Shown piece by piece: positions 34,720 through 35,198 of a stretch of 35,198 nucleotides of DNA. The notes under the pieces are model-generated. The model was not told the DNA's origin. It was given only the letters and a program-made list of their open reading frames with translations, and searched no databases. The stretch covers positions 1 to 35,198 of the forward strand of contig CAJKRG010000029.1 in NCBI GenBank assembly GCA_905202215.1. Reading direction: 5' to 3'. Both the position numbers and the translations under genes were made by a program. The stretch's first letter is position 1; each line of letters opens with the position of its first letter. Source of the stretch: an uncultured Porphyromonadaceae bacterium. Lineage in GTDB: Bacteria > Bacteroidota > Bacteroidia > Bacteroidales > Muribaculaceae.

Positions 34720-34750
34720 CAAAAGTACAAATAAATGTAAATTTATGCAA
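34720..34750 (-). promoter_or_regulatory. Promoter of the large secreted protein
   Basis: On the minus strand TTG (34750-34748), a 20-base spacer and TACTTTTG (34727-34720) match the Bacteroidota consensus. The -7 box ends 33 bases before the ATG. Confidence 0.65.
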
Positions 34751-34819
34751 CAAAAAGTACAGAAATGCAAAATCCCGGCTACATTACTGCTGCCATACGA
34801 GGCATTTTTCCTGCCCGGA

Positions 34820-35146
34820 CTATGACTTGCATTTGCCCGCCGGCGGCTCTGCAAGAGTAATTCTCACTACAGTGGTGCGCGCCAGACTCTTCTCTATAGC
34901 CGCCTCGAAATGATCCATATATTTCGGCAGAAACCTTTCGCAAAGAAGGCGAAGTGCTTCAATCTTCTCTGCAGGATCCGAGACAAACTCACACCGCCCT
35001 ACGGCAATCGCCGAGCGGTAATATTCCGTATAGTTTCCTTTTTCTTCTTCAAAACGCGGCGAACACTTGCTAACGGCCGAGAGGCTGACGACGGGATTCT
35101 GCCGTATGCAGTCGATCTTCTCGCCTTCGGCGGCACAATGAAAATA
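34820..35146 (-). pseudogene. Pyridoxamine 5'-phosphate oxidase family flavoprotein, 5' part lost
   Basis: The frame ends with TAG at 34822-34820 and encodes 108 residues beginning at YFHCAAEGEKIDCIRQNP, the middle block of the FMN-binding PPOX family. The C-terminal half is intact (NYTEYYRSAIAVGRCEFV; ARTTVVRITLAEPP). The N-terminal 50-60 residues are missing: five codons upstream of the homology the sequence becomes unrelated, with an in-frame TGA and no start codon. The break coincides with a putative insertion-sequence end at 35147. Members bind FMN and are often annotated as 5-nitroimidazole-resistance-like proteins; the function here is probably lost. Confidence 0.8.
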
Positions 35147-35198
35147 AGAGGGTGTTTCATAATATCTGTTAAATCACAGGTTGGTGTATTTTTGCTTA
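35147..35198 (+). mobile_element. Putative insertion-sequence end running out of the window
   Basis: The sequence GAGGGTGTTTCATAATATCT begins exactly where the PPOX homology stops and resembles the terminal repeat style of IS elements. At the far end TATTTTTG matches a -7 box pointing rightward, as expected for a transposase promoter. No transposase can be seen because the window ends. The call is inference from the broken gene and the sequence style. Confidence 0.45.

Noticed and set aside
1..35198. tRNA, rRNA or CRISPR arrays
   Set aside because: No tRNA cloverleaf, rRNA segment or evenly spaced direct-repeat array was seen; the repeats found are inverted and intergenic.

Overview
The window comes from a Gram-negative anaerobe of the order Bacteroidales, most likely Muribaculaceae or a close relative. 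The evidence is GC-rich coding DNA with AT-rich intergenic DNA, several promoters of the Bacteroidota type (-7 box TAnnTTTG, sometimes with TTG/TTTG 19-20 bases upstream), few Shine-Dalgarno sites, a lysS-gpsA pair, a long secreted protein with a type IX-like C-terminal sorting domain, and a gad/glsA acid-resistance cluster. The family-level assignment is inference from protein style, not a search.

Layout. 2-733 (+): 3' end of hflX. 835-5068 (-): a secreted sialate O-acetylesterase, rnhB, a CI/LexA-like repressor overlapping rnhB, and an AraC regulator. 5243-13513 (+): a YbhN-type membrane protein, carboxy(nor)spermidine dehydrogenase, a four-gene LPS-core-like block (GT2, GT4, Kdo/heptose-kinase-like protein, GT2), a TGS-uridine-kinase-like protein and a TPR protein. 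13493-20149 (-): a secreted MGH1-like glycoside hydrolase, then the operon gadB-glsA-gadC transcribed leftward. 20389-22095 (+): an aspartate:alanine-exchanger-family transporter, divergent from gadB. 22193-26933 (+): a 5'- and 3'-truncated second copy of lysS, an unrelated secreted glycosidase-like gene, then intact lysS. 26992-30158 (+): gpsA, rlmN, pdxA. 30229-34686 (-): a 1485-residue secreted multidomain protein. 34820-35146 (-): the 3' part of a PPOX-family flavoprotein gene, cut off at 35147 by what looks like an insertion-sequence end that runs out of the window.

How the genes work together. Glutaminase makes glutamate and ammonia, GadB turns glutamate into GABA while consuming a proton, and GadC swaps GABA for glutamate; the divergent AspT-like exchanger could add a second decarboxylation-coupled antiport. 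The central block appears to build lipid A-core oligosaccharide. The two secreted glycosidase-like proteins and the esterase suit a gut glycan forager.

The most notable structure is the lysS duplication. The two copies differ by about 8.5% on both flanks, almost all silently, yet share a 413-bp identical core. This fits a single-crossover integration of foreign DNA carrying a diverged lysS segment plus the glycosidase gene, with conversion at the crossover. A second unexplained pattern is a family of degenerate intergenic inverted repeats (words such as AACTCCTAACTTCTAA) placed directly after stop codons of four + strand genes.
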